A DNA stretch of 64,000 nucleotides, taken from NCBI RefSeq assembly GCF_029643425.1, contig NZ_CP119106.1, forward strand, positions 806,001 through 870,000, written 5' to 3'. Below are positions 38,332 through 47,199 of the stretch, piece after piece (within the stretch, counting starts at the first letter, position 1; each line of letters opens with the position of its first letter). The translations under genes were made by a program, and so were the position numbers. The notes below the pieces were generated by a model. The model saw only the letters and a program-made list of their open reading frames with translations. It did not search any database and was not told the origin of the DNA. Source of the stretch: Isoptericola sp. AK164. Its GTDB lineage: Bacteria; Actinomycetota; Actinomycetes; Actinomycetales; Cellulomonadaceae.

Positions 38332-38337
38332 AATCTA
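38332..38337 (-). promoter_or_regulatory. -10 element of the sulfate assimilation operon
   Basis: Minus-strand TAGATT sits seven bases before the ATG of the polycysteine ORF, making it leaderless. No other good -10 is visible between this point and sir. Confidence 0.65.
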
Positions 38338-38445
38338 ACCCGCGGTGACCATCTCGCGAAACCCCCGGTCCGCATCGTGGGATCCGGGTGACGCTGCGTG
38401 AGACGACGCACGGTCAGGATGGTCTTGCGGGAGCGCGCGCCTCGA

Positions 38446-38451
38446 TAGGCT
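38446..38451 (+). promoter_or_regulatory. -10 element of the 38459 gene (leaderless)
   Basis: TAGGCT ends seven bases before ATG 38459. Confidence 0.6.
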
Positions 38452-38458
38452 GCCTGCC

Positions 38459-38830
38459 ATGGAGTTCCTCTACAACATCTTCACGGTGCTGCACTTCGTC
38501 GGCTGGGCCATCGTCCTCGGCGGCTACCTCGCCTCGCTGCGCAGCCCGGGCCTGTACCGCGGCGTTTTCCACGGGGCGGCGACCGCGCTCGTCGCAGGCA
38601 TCCTGATGGTCGGCGTCGCGGAGATGGGCGGCCTGTGGGAAGACTTCGGGCCGTCGATGGCGAAGATCGGCGTCAAGCTGACGATCGCCCTGGTCATCAC
38701 GATCCTGGCCTTCGTCGCCAAGCGCCAGGGTCGCAAGGGCGACAACGGCACCGGAGCCGTCGCCCCGGCGCTGAAGCACTCGATCGGCGCGCTCGTGCTC
38801 GTCAACATCGTCGTCGCCGTCTTCTGGTGA
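38459..38830 (+). CDS. Small four-helix integral membrane protein
   Basis: A 123-residue protein with about four hydrophobic segments (5-25, 38-58, 70-87 and 103-122) and a basic loop AKRQGRKGDN between the last two. The first helix contains LHFVGWAIVLGGYLA, reminiscent of His-containing small membrane proteins related to haem or copper proteins, but I cannot name a family. It begins with ATG after a TAGGCT box and is followed 46 bp later by the DUF456 gene. Confidence 0.65.
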   Translation: MEFLYNIFTVLHFVGWAIVLGGYLASLRSPGLYRGVFHGAATALVAGILMVGVAEMGGLWEDFGPSMAKIGVKLTIALVITILAFVAKRQGRKGDNGTGAVAPALKHSIGALVLVNIVVAVFW

Positions 38831-38876
38831 CCTGCCGCCGACCGGCCGGTCCGTCGCACCGGCGCCCGGGGCGCGC

Positions 38877-39359
38877 GTGAGCGTCCTGGGCGAGGTCCTC
38901 GTCGGCCTCGCGATCGCCGTCGGGCTCGTCGGGATCGTCGTCCAGGTGCTGCCGGGCAACGCCCTGGTGGCGAGTGCTCTGCTCGTGTGGGCCTGGGCGA
39001 CCGGCGGCCCGACGGCGTGGACCTGCTTCGCCGTCGCCGCGCTGCTGATCGTCGCCGCCGAGACGGGCAACTGGCTCGTGGCGGGCCGCCACATGCGCCG
39101 CGCCGACGTGCCCTGGTCGACCCTCGCCGTCGGCGGCGTCGCCGGGATCGTCGGGTTCTTCGTCGTGCCCGTGGTCGGACTGTTCCTGTTCTTCACGCTC
39201 GCCGTGCTGCTCGTGGAGTACCTCCGGCGCCGGGACCGGGCCGCGGCGTGGCGGGCCACCGTGGCCGCCCTCCAGGCCACCGCGATCACCATCGGCATCC
39301 AGCTCGTGGGCGGGCTGCTGGCGACGGTGGTGTGGGTCGTCGGGCTCGTGCTGACCTGA
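38877..39359 (+). CDS. DUF456 integral membrane protein
   Basis: A 160-residue protein with five hydrophobic segments and the glycine-rich repeats of the DUF456 family (VGLVGIVVQVLPGNALVASALLVWAW and VGGVAGIVGFFVVPVVGLFL). Function is unknown. GTG 38877 lies 46 bp after the preceding membrane protein gene; a short operon is possible. Confidence 0.75.
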   Translation: MSVLGEVLVGLAIAVGLVGIVVQVLPGNALVASALLVWAWATGGPTAWTCFAVAALLIVAAETGNWLVAGRHMRRADVPWSTLAVGGVAGIVGFFVVPVVGLFLFFTLAVLLVEYLRRRDRAAAWRATVAALQATAITIGIQLVGGLLATVVWVVGLVLT

Positions 39360-39388
39360 CGCCGACCCGGCCGTGTGACGATGGCGGC

Positions 39389-39850
39389 GTGGAGATCCTC
39401 ACCCGTCACCTCGACGACCTCGAGCCGCGCACCGTCTTCGAGCTGTGCCGGCTGCGCCTGGACGTGTTCGTCGTCGAGCAGGACTGCGCGTACCCGGACC
39501 TCGACGAGCGCGACCTCGAACCGGCCACCCGGCACGTGGTGCTGCTCGACGCGGGGCGTGTGGTGGGCACGGCGCGCGTGCTCGACGACACCACCGAGCA
39601 GCGCGTCGGGCGGGTCGTGTGCCACCCGGACGTGCGGGGGACCGGGGCGTCCGGCGTCCTCATGCGCGCGGCGGTGGAGGCGGCCACGCAGGCCGCGCCC
39701 GGCCAGGACGTGGTGCTGGGGGCCCAGTCGCCGCTGGTCGGCTGGTACGCGACCTTCGGGTTCGCGCCGGACGGGCCGGAGTACCTCGAGGACGGCATCC
39801 CGCACACCCCGATGCGCCGTCCGGGCGTGCTCAGCCCGGCAGCTCCATGA
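39389..39850 (+). CDS. GNAT-family N-acetyltransferase (ElaA-like)
   Basis: A 153-residue acetyltransferase. It opens with ELCRLRLDVFVVEQDCAYPDLDERDL, typical of ElaA-type GNATs, then VVGTARVLDD, the acetyl-CoA loop RVVCHPDVRGTGASGVLMRA and GWYATFGFAPDGPEYLEDGIPHTPM. Acceptor substrate unknown. Start GTG 39389; GACGAT six bases before it may be a weak -10, as also seen before the perM start. The last 20 bp overlap the tail of the convergent VOC gene. Confidence 0.82.
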   Translation: MEILTRHLDDLEPRTVFELCRLRLDVFVVEQDCAYPDLDERDLEPATRHVVLLDAGRVVGTARVLDDTTEQRVGRVVCHPDVRGTGASGVLMRAAVEAATQAAPGQDVVLGAQSPLVGWYATFGFAPDGPEYLEDGIPHTPMRRPGVLSPAAP

Positions 39851-40280
39851 CGTCGAGGGTGTTGCCGTCGACGTCGCGCAGGACGAACATCGGTGGCACC
39901 CCGTCCCAGCGCAGCAGCTCGCCGACGTCGGCACCTGCCGCGGTGAGCGTCGCGTGGTCGGCGACGGCGTCCGTGCTGACGAGCCGGATGCCGGTGTCGG
40001 TCCCGGGCCGCCGGCCGCCCTGCGGGCCGACCAGCGCGATCGAGGTCGTCGCGCCCGGCGGGGCCACCTCGGTCCAGCGCGTCCCCGGGCGGAGCTCCTC
40101 GTCGAAGAGCACCTCGCAGTCGAGCGTGCCGGCGTAGAAGTCCAGCGCCCGGTCGTGATCGGCCACCGGGACGGCCACGGTGTGGACCCCGGTCAGGTGT
40201 GTCGTCGTGTCTCCGCCTCCGTCTCCCCGCGCCCTGTGCGCGACGTCGAGGGGTGGACGACGGGGACCCGCCGGACTCAT
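39831..40280 (-). CDS. VOC-superfamily (glyoxalase/bleomycin-resistance) protein
   Basis: A 149-residue protein. The conserved core is one vicinal oxygen chelate unit: VHTVAVPVADHDRALDFYAGTLDCEVLFDEE, then GATTSIALVG and VLRDVDGNTLDVME. The His and Glu positions fit metal ligands. The true start is uncertain: ATG 40280 gives about 30 unconserved residues before THLTGVHTV, and no better ATG or GTG exists before the core. Function unknown; it overlaps the GNAT gene tail by 20 bp. Confidence 0.7.
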   Translation of the reverse strand: MSPAGPRRPPLDVAHRARGDGGGDTTTHLTGVHTVAVPVADHDRALDFYAGTLDCEVLFDEELRPGTRWTEVAPPGATTSIALVGPQGGRRPGTDTGIRLVSTDAVADHATLTAAGADVGELLRWDGVPPMFVLRDVDGNTLDVMELPG

Positions 40281-40316
40281 CGGTGCCGGGGCCCGAGACC
40301 CCGTGCCCGGTGGTCC

Positions 40317-41996
40317 TCAGGGCAGGTCGAGGTCGAGCCGCCCCGACGGTGACGGGTCCGGCGAGACCGCGGGGACCCGCTGGACGTCGACCGGCGTCAC
40401 GGCCACCTCGACGGCGTAGCTGCCGTCGAGCGCGTCGTCGAGGGACGTCTGCAGGTCGGTGAGGTCCGGCAGGTCGTCCGGCGAGCCCGACAGCTGCACC
40501 GTCGCGGTGCCGTCGGTGATCGCGACCGACGTCAGCGTGAGCCGGGAGTCGTCGGGCAGCCACTCGTCGACCGCGGACTGGGCGGCGCGCTGGTCGGCCG
40601 ACGTGCTGAGCAGGCCGTCGGTGGTCAGCAGCAGCGGCAGCAGGATCACCAGCGCCGCGGTGACGAACGGCGCCATGGTCAGCAGGATCTTGCGGCCGCC
40701 GCGGCGTAGCCGGCGCGGGTCGGCGACCCCGGTGAGCACGAAGACGACGGCGGCCGCGAGGACGATGGAGACGAAGTTCGTCGAGAACAGCAGCAGGGCG
40801 CCCAGCGCGTCGCGCAGGCGCCCGTCGGACAGCGCCACGCCGACCACCGACAGCGGCGGGACCAGCGCGACCGCGATCGCCACGCCTCCCAGGGACGCCG
40901 CGACCCGGCGGTCCACGGTGGCGAACGCCCCGGCGGCACCGGCCGCGAGCGCGACCAGCATGTCCAGCAGCGTCGGGTCCACGCGCGAGGTGATCTGGCT
41001 GTTGCTGTCGAAGGGCACGACGATCGGCACCCAGGACGCGATGACGAACGCGATGAGGATCGCGACCGCGGTCCCGGCCAGGATCAGTGCGAAGGAACGA
41101 ACGGCGCGGAAGGCCCAGCCGCTGACCAGTGCCGCCGCGAGCCCGAGGATCGGGGTCATCAGCGGGGCCACGAGCATGGCGCCGATGACGACGGCGGTGG
41201 AGTCCTGCAGCACCGCCAGCGTGGCGATGCAGACGCTGAGGACGAGCATCGTCCACCAGGCGATCTGCTTGGCGGTCATCTCGGGGCGCTCGAGGTAGAG
41301 CTGGTCGGCGAGCTTCGTCCGCCCCGCGGCACCCACGTCCACGTGCTCGACCCACGTCCAGAGGATCTCGGTGAAGGAGGGGTAGAGCCCCTCGGGCGCG
41401 GGGAGGCGGCCGGCGGCGACGCGGTAGCCGTAGGCGAGCGTGATCGTGCCGCCGAAGACCGCGACGAGACCGACGGCCGCGGCGATCCAGTCGATGTAGG
41501 CACCGGGGACGGCCAGGATCAGGACCGAGAAGGCGAGGCCGACACCGCCGCTGGCGAGCCGCGGTGCGCGCTTCTGCTTCGTCCGGCTGAACGCCGCGAG
41601 GAGCAGGTTGAGCAGGCTGCGGAAGAGCAGGTACAGCGCGCCGAGCAGGATCGTGAAGGCCAGGGCGGCCGTCGCCGAGAACAGGAACACCAGCGCGAGC
41701 AGGAGCGAGGCGAGGCCCCGCACGGCCGCGGTCACCCGTCCGGCGGCGCTGACGTGGCCGCGCCGGATCGTGGTCCACAGGTCGTTGAGACCGGAGGTCA
41801 GCAGCCCGATCCCGACGACGGTCTCGGTCAGGCCGTGGGACAGGGCCGGGACCAGCACGAGGACGAGGCCGACGGCGAGGGCCACCGCCCCGCCCACGGT
41901 GGAGGGGTTCACCAGCCGACGGGGGTGGGCCAGCAGGTCCTGCAGGCTCGTCTGCGCCGCGGCGTGGTCGGTGCCGCTGGTCACGGGACTGTCCAT
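40317..41996 (-). CDS. HdeD-like (DUF308) / DUF389 membrane protein fusion
   Basis: A 559-residue protein with about 14 hydrophobic segments. Residues 30-200 look like two to three HdeD/DUF308 repeats (VVGIGLLTSGLNDLWTTIRRG); residues 255-450 match DUF389 (AWWTMLVLSVCIATLAVLQDSTAVVIGAMLVAPLMTPILGLAAAL), followed by a soluble C-terminal domain of about 100 residues. DUF389 proteins have no established function. It has its own promoter: minus-strand TAGGGT ends six bases before ATG 41996. Confidence 0.78.
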   Translation of the reverse strand: MDSPVTSGTDHAAAQTSLQDLLAHPRRLVNPSTVGGAVALAVGLVLVLVPALSHGLTETVVGIGLLTSGLNDLWTTIRRGHVSAAGRVTAAVRGLASLLLALVFLFSATAALAFTILLGALYLLFRSLLNLLLAAFSRTKQKRAPRLASGGVGLAFSVLILAVPGAYIDWIAAAVGLVAVFGGTITLAYGYRVAAGRLPAPEGLYPSFTEILWTWVEHVDVGAAGRTKLADQLYLERPEMTAKQIAWWTMLVLSVCIATLAVLQDSTAVVIGAMLVAPLMTPILGLAAALVSGWAFRAVRSFALILAGTAVAILIAFVIASWVPIVVPFDSNSQITSRVDPTLLDMLVALAAGAAGAFATVDRRVAASLGGVAIAVALVPPLSVVGVALSDGRLRDALGALLLFSTNFVSIVLAAAVVFVLTGVADPRRLRRGGRKILLTMAPFVTAALVILLPLLLTTDGLLSTSADQRAAQSAVDEWLPDDSRLTLTSVAITDGTATVQLSGSPDDLPDLTDLQTSLDDALDGSYAVEVAVTPVDVQRVPAVSPDPSPSGRLDLDLP

Positions 41997-42002
41997 GGGC
42001 AG

Positions 42003-42008
42003 ACCCTA
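42003..42008 (-). promoter_or_regulatory. -10 element of the DUF389 gene (leaderless)
   Basis: Minus-strand TAGGGT ends six bases before ATG 41996. Confidence 0.6.
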
Positions 42009-42055
42009 GCGACGGTGCGCCGCGCTGGCTCGCCGTCGGTGTCGGTCGGACGGCC

Positions 42056-42061
42056 TAGGCT
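42056..42061 (+). promoter_or_regulatory. -10 element of pcrA
   Basis: TAGGCT ends nine bases before ATG 42071, giving a leaderless or near-leaderless transcript. Confidence 0.55.
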
Positions 42062-42070
42062 TGTGCCGCC

Positions 42071-44755
42071 ATGACTTCGCTCTTCGACAGCCTCTCGCTC
42101 CCCGGACTGGATCCGGCACCCGCCGGCGACACCGCGCGCCTGCCCACGACCGCCCCGCGCTGGGACGACGACGGGGCGCCGGACCGGGTCACCGCGCCGA
42201 CGACGGAGCCCCACGCGCCCGAGGGGGCCGGCGGCGAGGCGGGCGAGGAGCTGCTGCAGGGCCTCAACGAGCCGCAGCGGGACGCCGTCGTGCACGCGGG
42301 GTCGCCCCTGCTCATCGTGGCCGGTGCCGGGTCGGGCAAGACGCGGGTGCTGACCCATCGCATCGCCCACCTGCTGGCGACCCGGCGGGCCTGGCCGGGG
42401 CAGATCCTGGCGATCACCTTCACCAACAAGGCAGCCGCCGAGATGCGCGAACGCGTCGAGCAGCTCGTCGGTCCGGCGGCCCGGCGGATGTGGGTGTCCA
42501 CCTTCCACTCGGCCTGCGTGCGCATCCTGCGCCGCGAGGCCGCGACGCTCGGCCTGCGCTCGAGCTTCTCGATCTACGACGCGGCCGACTCCCAGCGGCT
42601 CATCACCCTGGTGTGCCGCGAGCTCGACCTGGACGTCAAGAAGTACCCGCCGCGCTCCCTGGCCCGCAAGATCAGCGACCTGAAGAACGAGCTCATCGAC
42701 CCGGACGCCTACGCCCAGCAGGCCGGTGCCGACGCGACGGAGGAGGGATGGCGCGAGCGGGCGCTGGCCGGCGGCGGCATCGCCGACTCCTCGGTCCCGG
42801 CGTTCGACACCGTGCTCGCCGACGTCTACCGCCGCTACCAGGCGCGCCTGGCCCAGGCCAACGCCCTGGACTTCGACGACATCATCATGACGACCGTCAA
42901 CCTGCTGCAGGCGTTCCCGAACGTGGCCGAGCACTACCGACGCCGCTTCCGGCACGTCCTGGTCGACGAGTACCAGGACACCAACCACGCGCAGTACGTC
43001 CTGGTCCGCGAGCTCGTCGGCGTCCCGGCGAGGAGTGAGCTTGCGAGCCCCGCAGGCGGGGCGCCCGAAGGATCCGGCGGTCCGGACGGGGCGGAGCAGG
43101 GCCTGGACCCGGCCGAGCTGACCGTCGTGGGCGACGCCGACCAGTCGATCTACGCCTTCCGGGGCGCCACGATCCGCAACATCGTCGAGTTCGAGCAGGA
43201 CTACCCGGACGCGACCACGATCCTGCTGGAGCAGAACTACCGCTCGACCCAGAGCATCCTGTCGGCCGCGAACGCGGTCATCGCCCGCAACACCGGCCGG
43301 CGCCCGAAGCGCCTGTGGACCGACGCCGGCGACGGGGCGAAGATCGTCGGCTACGTCGGCGACGACGAGCACCACGAGGCGCGGTTCGTCGCCGAGGAGA
43401 TCGACCGGCTCGGGGACAGCACCGGGGTGCGTCCGGGGGACGTGGCGATCTTCTACCGCACCAACGCCCAGTCGCGGGCGCTGGAGGAGGTCCTGATCCG
43501 CGTCGGCCTGCCGTACAAGGTGGTCGGCGGGACGCGGTTCTACGAGCGCCGCGAGGTCAAGGACGCCGTCGCCTACCTGCGGTCGCTGGCCAACCCGGAC
43601 GACGACGTCTCGCTGCGCCGGGTCCTCAACGTGCCCAAGCGCGGTCTCGGCGACAAGGCCGAGTCCCTGGTGGCCGGCTTCGCCGCCGCCGAGCGGATCT
43701 CGTTCGGCGCCGCCCTGCAGCGCGTCGACGAGATCCCCGCGATGACCACGCGCACGCTCAAGCCGTTGCGGACCTTCGCGGCGATGATGGCCGAGCTGCA
43801 GGCGATGGTCGACGACGGCTCGACCCCGGCGGAGATCCTGGGCGCGGTCCTCGACCGCACCGGGTACCTCGCCGAGCTGCGCGCCAGCGACGACCCGCAG
43901 GACGCCACGCGGGTGGAGAACCTCGCCGAGCTGCACGCCGTGGCCGCCGAGTTCACGGAGATGGACCCCGAGGGCGACCTGGCGGACTTCCTGGAGCGGG
44001 TGTCGCTGGTGGCCGACGCCGACCAGATCCCGGACGAGGACGTCGCCGACGGCGGGGCGGAGCACACCCACGACGACGAGCCCGCCGAGGACCCGGGCGT
44101 CGTGACGCTGATGACGCTGCACACCGCCAAGGGCCTGGAGTTCCCGGTGGTGTTCCTCACCGGCATGGAGGACGGCACCTTCCCGCACATGCGGTCGCTG
44201 CACGACGACGCCGAGCTCGCCGAGGAGCGCCGCCTGGCCTACGTGGGCATCACCCGGGCCCGGGAGCGGCTCTACCTGTCGCGGGCCGGGACCCGGTCGG
44301 CGTTCGGCATGGCCAACGAGTTCCCCCCGAGCCGCTTCCTCGACGAGATCCCGACCGAGCTGGTCGACTGGCGCCGCGCGGAGTCCGCGACCCAGACGCT
44401 GCGGCGCGGTGGGTCGAGCTGGGGCGGCGGTGCCTACGGTGCCGGCCGCGCGCCCCGCGCCGGGTCCGGCGTCGGACGTCGGGAGGGCGCGTCGCGTCCG
44501 ACCACCGGCGGCGCCTCCGGGCCGATCGGCCGGACGGGCACGGGATCCGGTCCCCGGTTCGGGTCGGCGACGCCCCGCCAGGACGCCGACATCCCGTCGC
44601 TGTCGGTGGGCGACAAGGTCTCCCACGACGCCTACGGGGTCGGCACCGTCGTGGGTCTGGAGGGTGCGGGCCAGAACGCGGTGGCGAAGATCGACTTCGG
44701 CGCGGACGGCACGAAGCGGCTGCTGCTGCGGTTCAGCCCGGTCACCAAGCTCTGA
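42071..44755 (+). CDS. pcrA: DNA helicase PcrA/UvrD
   Basis: An 894-residue SF1A helicase acting in repair and replication restart. Motifs in order: Q-motif LNEPQRDAVVH, Walker A GAGSGKT, TFTNKAAAEMR, Walker B VDEYQDTNHAQY, motif III VVGDADQSIYAFRGA, QNYRS, VTLMTLHTAKGLEFPVVFL and VGITRARERLYL. The C-terminal Tudor-like RNA polymerase-binding segment is present (IPSLSVGDKVSHDAYGVGTVV). A Gly/Ser/Pro-rich insertion of about 25 residues lies between motifs II and III (43027-43110). Its N-terminal 60 residues are disordered-looking and acidic. Confidence 0.95.
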   Translation: MTSLFDSLSLPGLDPAPAGDTARLPTTAPRWDDDGAPDRVTAPTTEPHAPEGAGGEAGEELLQGLNEPQRDAVVHAGSPLLIVAGAGSGKTRVLTHRIAHLLATRRAWPGQILAITFTNKAAAEMRERVEQLVGPAARRMWVSTFHSACVRILRREAATLGLRSSFSIYDAADSQRLITLVCRELDLDVKKYPPRSLARKISDLKNELIDPDAYAQQAGADATEEGWRERALAGGGIADSSVPAFDTVLADVYRRYQARLAQANALDFDDIIMTTVNLLQAFPNVAEHYRRRFRHVLVDEYQDTNHAQYVLVRELVGVPARSELASPAGGAPEGSGGPDGAEQGLDPAELTVVGDADQSIYAFRGATIRNIVEFEQDYPDATTILLEQNYRSTQSILSAANAVIARNTGRRPKRLWTDAGDGAKIVGYVGDDEHHEARFVAEEIDRLGDSTGVRPGDVAIFYRTNAQSRALEEVLIRVGLPYKVVGGTRFYERREVKDAVAYLRSLANPDDDVSLRRVLNVPKRGLGDKAESLVAGFAAAERISFGAALQRVDEIPAMTTRTLKPLRTFAAMMAELQAMVDDGSTPAEILGAVLDRTGYLAELRASDDPQDATRVENLAELHAVAAEFTEMDPEGDLADFLERVSLVADADQIPDEDVADGGAEHTHDDEPAEDPGVVTLMTLHTAKGLEFPVVFLTGMEDGTFPHMRSLHDDAELAEERRLAYVGITRARERLYLSRAGTRSAFGMANEFPPSRFLDEIPTELVDWRRAESATQTLRRGGSSWGGGAYGAGRAPRAGSGVGRREGASRPTTGGASGPIGRTGTGSGPRFGSATPRQDADIPSLSVGDKVSHDAYGVGTVVGLEGAGQNAVAKIDFGADGTKRLLLRFSPVTKL

Positions 44756-44904
44756 GCCCGGCCGGGGCGGGACGGACATGGCCCGCGATGCCATGACGAA
44801 CCGGACAGCGATTCCCTCGTCCGTCTGTGGAATCGGTCACGTCCAGGGGGCAGAATGCCGTGAGGGTGCCGCGGCCTGACGGCCGCGCACTACTCTGGAA
44901 CGCG

Positions 44905-44926
44905 GATGTCTTGACGTCGAGACATC
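44905..44926. promoter_or_regulatory. 22-bp near-perfect palindrome upstream of sucC
   Basis: Ten of eleven base pairs match around the centre at 44915/44916 (core CTTGACGTCGAG, flanked by GATGT and ACATC). It lies 56 bp before the sucC start and just after a candidate -10 TACTCT (44891-44896), a good place for a repressor. The protein that binds it is unknown. Confidence 0.6.
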
Positions 44927-44981
44927 TCTCCGGCCGGCCTCTGCCGACCCAGGGGCACAACCGATGGAAGGACGCAGCAGG

Positions 44982-46166
44982 GTGGACCTGTTCGAATACC
45001 AGGCTCGCGACATCTTCGAGAAGCACGGCGTGCCCGTGCTCGGGGGCGTCGTCGCGACGACGCCCGAGGAGGCTCGCGCAGGCGCTGAGGAACTCATGGG
45101 CGGCACCGGCAGCTCTGTCGTAGTGGTGAAGGCCCAGGTCAAGATCGGCGGCCGCGGCAAGGCCGGCGGCGTGAAGCTGGCGCGCTCCCCCGAGGAGGCC
45201 GCGCAGAAGGCCGAGGAGATCCTCGGCATGGACATCAAGGGCCACACGGTCCACCGCGTCATGATCGCCGCCGGTGCGCAGATCGCCGAGGAGTACTACT
45301 TCTCGGTGCTCCTGGACCGCGCCAACCGCAACTACCTCGCCATGTGCTCCGTCGAGGGCGGCGTGGAGATCGAGGAGCTCGCCGTCGAGCGGCCCGAGGC
45401 GCTGGCCCGCGTCGCCGTCGACCCGGCCGTGGGCATCGACGCCGCCAAGGCCGCCGAGATCGTCGAGGCCGCCGGCTTCGCCGCCGACGTCAAGGACAAG
45501 GTCGCCGCGGCGATCCAGCAGCTGTGGACCGTGTTCTCCGAGGAGGACGCGACCCTCGTCGAGGTCAACCCGCTGGTCAAGACGGAGCAGGGCGACATCA
45601 TCGCCCTGGACGGCAAGGTCACCCTCGACGCCAACGCCGACTTCCGGCACCCGGACCACGCCGAGCTCGAGGACTCCGCCACGACGGACCCGCTGGAGGC
45701 GAAGGCCAAGGAGCACGACCTCAACTACGTCAAGCTCGACGGCGAGGTCGGCATCATCGGCAACGGCGCGGGTCTGGTCATGTCGACCCTCGACGTCGTC
45801 GCCTACGCCGGCGAGGCGCACGGCGGCGTCAAGCCCGCGAACTTCCTCGACATCGGCGGCGGCGCCAACGCGCAGGTCATGGCGGCCGGCCTCGACGTCA
45901 TCCTGCACGACGACCAGGTCAAGTCGGTCTTCGTCAACGTCTTCGGCGGCATCACCGCCTGCGACGAGGTCGCCAAGGGCATCGTCGGCGCGCTCGAGAT
46001 CCTCGGCGACGAGGCGTCCAAGCCGCTCGTCGTCCGTCTCGACGGCAACAACGTCGAGAAGGGGCGCGCGATCCTCACCGAGGCGAACCACCCCCTCGTG
46101 ACCCTTGCCGAGACCATGGACGGCGGCGCTGAGACGGCAGCAGCCAAGGCCGCCGCGACCGCCTGA
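44982..46166 (+). CDS. sucC: Succinyl-CoA synthetase beta subunit (ADP-forming)
   Basis: TCA-cycle ligase subunit of 394 residues. It begins [19 protein letters not shown], the standard SucC N-terminus, so GTG 44982 with GAAGGA nine bases upstream is preferred over ATG 44964. The ATP-grasp domain contains [20 protein letters not shown] and EVNPLV, and the C-terminal CoA-ligase domain contains [10 protein letters not shown] and [11 protein letters not shown]. It is followed 27 bp later by sucD. Confidence 0.96.
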   Translation: MDLFEYQARDIFEKHGVPVLGGVVATTPEEARAGAEELMGGTGSSVVVVKAQVKIGGRGKAGGVKLARSPEEAAQKAEEILGMDIKGHTVHRVMIAAGAQIAEEYYFSVLLDRANRNYLAMCSVEGGVEIEELAVERPEALARVAVDPAVGIDAAKAAEIVEAAGFAADVKDKVAAAIQQLWTVFSEEDATLVEVNPLVKTEQGDIIALDGKVTLDANADFRHPDHAELEDSATTDPLEAKAKEHDLNYVKLDGEVGIIGNGAGLVMSTLDVVAYAGEAHGGVKPANFLDIGGGANAQVMAAGLDVILHDDQVKSVFVNVFGGITACDEVAKGIVGALEILGDEASKPLVVRLDGNNVEKGRAILTEANHPLVTLAETMDGGAETAAAKAAATA

Positions 46167-46193
46167 GACGCCGGAAAGCGAAGACTCACTGAC

Positions 46194-47087
46194 ATGTCGA
46201 TCTACCTGAACTCCGACTCCAAGATCATCGTCCAGGGCATCACCGGCGGCATGGGTGCCAAGCACACCGCCCTGATGCTCTCCTCCGGCGCGAACATCGT
46301 CGGCGGCGTCAACGCCCGCAAGGCCGGCCAGACCGTCGAGCACGCCGACGCCGACGGCAACCCCGTCACCCTGCCGGTCTTCGGCTCGGTGAAGGAGGCC
46401 ATGGCCGAGACCGGCGCGAACGTCTCCGTCGTGTTCGTCCCGCCGGCGTTCACCAAGGACGCGTCCATCGAGGCCATCGACGCCGGCATCGGTCTGCTCG
46501 TGGTCATCACCGAGGGCGTGCCCGTCCAGGACACCGCCGAGGTGTTCGCCTACCTGGAGGGCAAGGAGACCCGGATGATCGGGCCGAACTGCCCCGGCAT
46601 CATCACCCCGGGCGAGTCGCTGGCCGGCATCACCCCGCACACCATCACCGGCTCCGGCCCGATCGGCCTGGTCTCGAAGTCCGGCACGCTGACGTACCAG
46701 ATGATGTACGAGCTGCGGGACCTGGGCTTCTCCACCGCCATCGGCATCGGCGGCGACCCGGTCATCGGCACCACGCACATCGACGCCCTCGAGGCGTTCG
46801 AGAACGACCCCGCTACCGAGGCGATCGTCATGATCGGCGAGATCGGCGGCGACGCCGAGGAGCGGGCCGCGGCCTACATCGCCGAGCACGTGACGAAGCC
46901 GGTCGTCGGCTACGTCGCGGGCTTCACCGCCCCGGAGGGCAAGACGATGGGCCACGCCGGCGCCATCGTCTCCGGCTCCTCCGGCACCGCGCAGGCCAAG
47001 AAGGAGGCCCTCGAGGCCGTCGGCGTCAAGGTCGGCAAGACGCCGTCCGAGACCGCCCGCCTCATGCGCGAGGTCCTGCAGGGCTGA
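46194..47087 (+). CDS. sucD: Succinyl-CoA synthetase alpha subunit
   Basis: A 297-residue subunit carrying the phosphohistidine, in [22 protein letters not shown]. The CoA-binding N-terminus has [27 protein letters not shown] and [14 protein letters not shown] are diagnostic. It is the second gene of sucCD and is followed by a hairpin. Confidence 0.97.
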   Translation: MSIYLNSDSKIIVQGITGGMGAKHTALMLSSGANIVGGVNARKAGQTVEHADADGNPVTLPVFGSVKEAMAETGANVSVVFVPPAFTKDASIEAIDAGIGLLVVITEGVPVQDTAEVFAYLEGKETRMIGPNCPGIITPGESLAGITPHTITGSGPIGLVSKSGTLTYQMMYELRDLGFSTAIGIGGDPVIGTTHIDALEAFENDPATEAIVMIGEIGGDAEERAAAYIAEHVTKPVVGYVAGFTAPEGKTMGHAGAIVSGSSGTAQAKKEALEAVGVKVGKTPSETARLMREVLQG

Positions 47088-47100
47088 CCAGCCCGTCCGC

Positions 47101-47145
47101 ACGACGCCCGCCCCGCCCGGTCGCCCCGGGCCGGGCGGGCGTCGT
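47101..47145. terminator. Terminator hairpin after sucD
   Basis: A 13-bp perfect stem (47101-47113 with 47133-47145) encloses a GC-rich region that can form further pairs. It starts 14 bp after the sucD stop and precedes the separately started perM gene. Confidence 0.65.
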
Positions 47146-47199
47146 CGTCCCCGGCGTGGGAGCGGCGGGACGACGGCGTCCCCGGGCGACGATGGGCCG

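Noticed and set aside
38223-38411. A longer 62-residue version of the polycysteine ORF
   Set aside because: The upstream ATG lies before the TAGATT -10 box, and the extra residues are arginine-rich shadow-type sequence. The 33-residue leaderless form fits the promoter.
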